A stretch of 14,147 nucleotides of DNA from assembly GCA_027031025.1 (NCBI GenBank), contig JALVEJ010000071.1, positions 1-14,147 on the forward strand. The letters are read 5' to 3'. The notes under the pieces were generated by a model. That model was given only the letters and a program-made list of their open reading frames with translations, was not told the origin of the DNA and searched no databases. Both the position numbers and the translations under genes were made by a program. The stretch comes from Flavobacteriales bacterium. GTDB lineage: Bacteria > Bacteroidota > Bacteroidia > Flavobacteriales > Flavobacteriaceae. Shown here one piece after another: positions 13,052 to 14,147 of this stretch. Within the stretch, counting starts at the first letter, position 1; every line of letters starts with the position of its first letter.

Positions 13052-14147
13052 TTAATTATGACGCTGCAACCAGAGTTCGGGATTGAGTTTGGTAGTGTTT
13101 TTATAAACTCTAAATTTTAATTCGGTTTTACCGAACGCATCGGTTGCCACTTTACCGATGACTTGTTTGGTTTTAACCTTTTCGCCGGGTTTGACATACA
13201 CTTCTTTTAAGTTGCCGTAAATGGTCAAATAGTTACCATGTTTGATAAAAACCGTATTGTTTCCGCCCGGAATCACTTGGATTTGCAAAACTTTGCCTTC
13301 AAAAACCGCATAGACTTTGCTCTCCGGTTCGGTAGCCAAATAAATTCCGGTATTGACTACTTTGACATTTTTAAATATCTCATGCGGTTGTTTACCGAAT
13401 TTTCGAGAGATATAAGCTTTTTTTACGGGCCAAGGCAAAGCGCCTTTATTAGCAGAAAACTTGGCAGCCAGTTGTTTACCTTCGGGGGTTAAAAAGAATT
13501 TGGATTTATGTCGCAATGATTTTTTGACTTTCCGGTTTGACCGCGCTATGGCTTTTTTGATTAAATCCTCAATCATGCGGTCAATTTTGGCTTGTTCCCG
13601 TTGCTTAGCTTTTATTTGGTTTAGATAGAACCGTTTTTTATTTTTAATTTTGTTGACAATAGCCAGTTGTTTGTCTTGTTCTTTTTTGATTTTTTCGGTT
13701 TCCCGGCGGTAATTTTGATATAGTGTTTGCTTTGCCGTTTTATCTTTTTGAAGTTTTTCCCTCAGACTTGCCAGTTCCTTTTTCTTTTGTTCAATTTCCA
13801 AGGCTTGTTTTTTGCGGTATTTGGCATATTGTTTTAAATATTGAGCTCTTTTAAATGCCTGTTGAAAATTTTTAGATGAAAACAAAAAATATAATTTATC
13901 CTGACGCGAACGGCTATTATACGACTGCCTAATCATTTTGGCATAATCGGCTTTGAGTTTTTTGAGTTCGCGGTTAAGTTCGACGGTTTTTTGTTCGTTT
14001 TGTTTGATTTGCCGGTTGATATGATTGATTTCCTGTTGGAGATTTTTGATTAATTTTTGTCGCACATAAATTTTACGTTTGATTTGCCGGTATTCTGCCA
14101 AAGCATCCGATTCGGTATGTTTGGTTTGCAACAATTGGCGGTTGATT
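13052..14147 (-). CDS. EnvC-like murein hydrolase activator with degenerate LytM (M23) domain (5' end outside window)
   Basis: The frame is open to the window edge (the sequence INRQLLQTKH is continuous), so a TTG start at 14134 is not the true start; 364 C-terminal residues are visible. The first part, to about residue 215, is a long charged coiled coil (KLIKNLQQEINHINRQIKQN and similar). A LytM/M23 domain of about 126 residues follows, coded by 13055-13432, starting WPVKKAYISRKFGKQPH and containing KHGNYLTIYGNL and KVKTKQVIGKVATD. The zinc-binding positions are altered: the HxxxD site reads NTGIY (13340-13342 codes the Tyr), the HxH site reads ELK, and the YxHL motif reads YGNL. As in E. 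coli EnvC, this suggests a non-catalytic protein that activates N-acetylmuramoyl-L-alanine amidases in the periplasm during cell separation. The N-terminal signal peptide lies outside the window. Confidence 0.9.
   Translation of the reverse strand, partial: INRQLLQTKHTESDALAEYRQIKRKIYVRQKLIKNLQQEINHINRQIKQNEQKTVELNRELKKLKADYAKMIRQSYNSRSRQDKLYFLFSSKNFQQAFKRAQYLKQYAKYRKKQALEIEQKKKELASLREKLQKDKTAKQTLYQNYRRETEKIKKEQDKQLAIVNKIKNKKRFYLNQIKAKQREQAKIDRMIEDLIKKAIARSNRKVKKSLRHKSKFFLTPEGKQLAAKFSANKGALPWPVKKAYISRKFGKQPHEIFKNVKVVNTGIYLATEPESKVYAVFEGKVLQIQVIPGGNNTVFIKHGNYLTIYGNLKEVYVKPGEKVKTKQVIGKVATDAFGKTELKFRVYKNTTKLNPELWLQRHN

Overview
The window looks like chromosomal DNA from a member of the Bacteroidota, most likely a flavobacterial-type lineage. 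The evidence is low G+C, poor Shine-Dalgarno sequences, several promoters of the TAnnTTTG type that is typical of the phylum, and the protein families themselves: an AAA/DUF4143 ATPase, a lipoprotein adaptor of an RND pump, an EnvC-like M23 protein and a DUF1016 protein. The genus cannot be told from this sequence.

Layout. The left end (1-735) is the C-terminal part of an AAA/DUF4143 ATPase cut by the window edge. It is followed by an exonuclease III gene (867-1634) and a small two-helix membrane protein (1736-1969) with its own promoter and a strong terminator. From 2110 to 9100 lies a complete tripartite efflux cluster: a TetR-type regulator, a TolC-type outer-membrane channel, a lipoprotein membrane-fusion adaptor and an RND inner-membrane pump. 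All are on the + strand with no terminator between them, so they probably form one operon, and a good operator candidate lies in the promoter of the regulator gene. Next come a monocistronic thioredoxin gene (9258-9587) with promoter and terminator, a stand-alone DUF1016 N-terminal-domain gene lacking the nuclease half (9773-10288), and peptide chain release factor 3 (10450-12036). The right end holds a small YgjV/PQ-loop-like membrane protein on the - strand that overlaps the end of prfC, a ferric-reductase-like six-helix membrane protein (12435-12995), and a 5'-truncated EnvC-type coiled-coil/LytM protein on the - strand (13052-14147).

The most unusual content is between the genes. Both gaps inside the efflux operon (4154-4273 and 5459-5583) hold a copy of the same roughly 120-base element. 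Each copy is two inverted REP-like units separated by exactly 17 bases. In the four units, outer and inner stems are kept although their bases differ, which suggests selection for folding or spread as a REPIN-like non-autonomous element. A second palindrome (1628-1662) supplies the stop codon of the exonuclease gene, and a short TTCCTCA-type repeat occurs four times between genes in the first 2.8 kb. I found no CRISPR array, tRNA, rRNA, transposase or integrase. No gene-free stretch exceeds 300 bases; the longest is 5459-5662.
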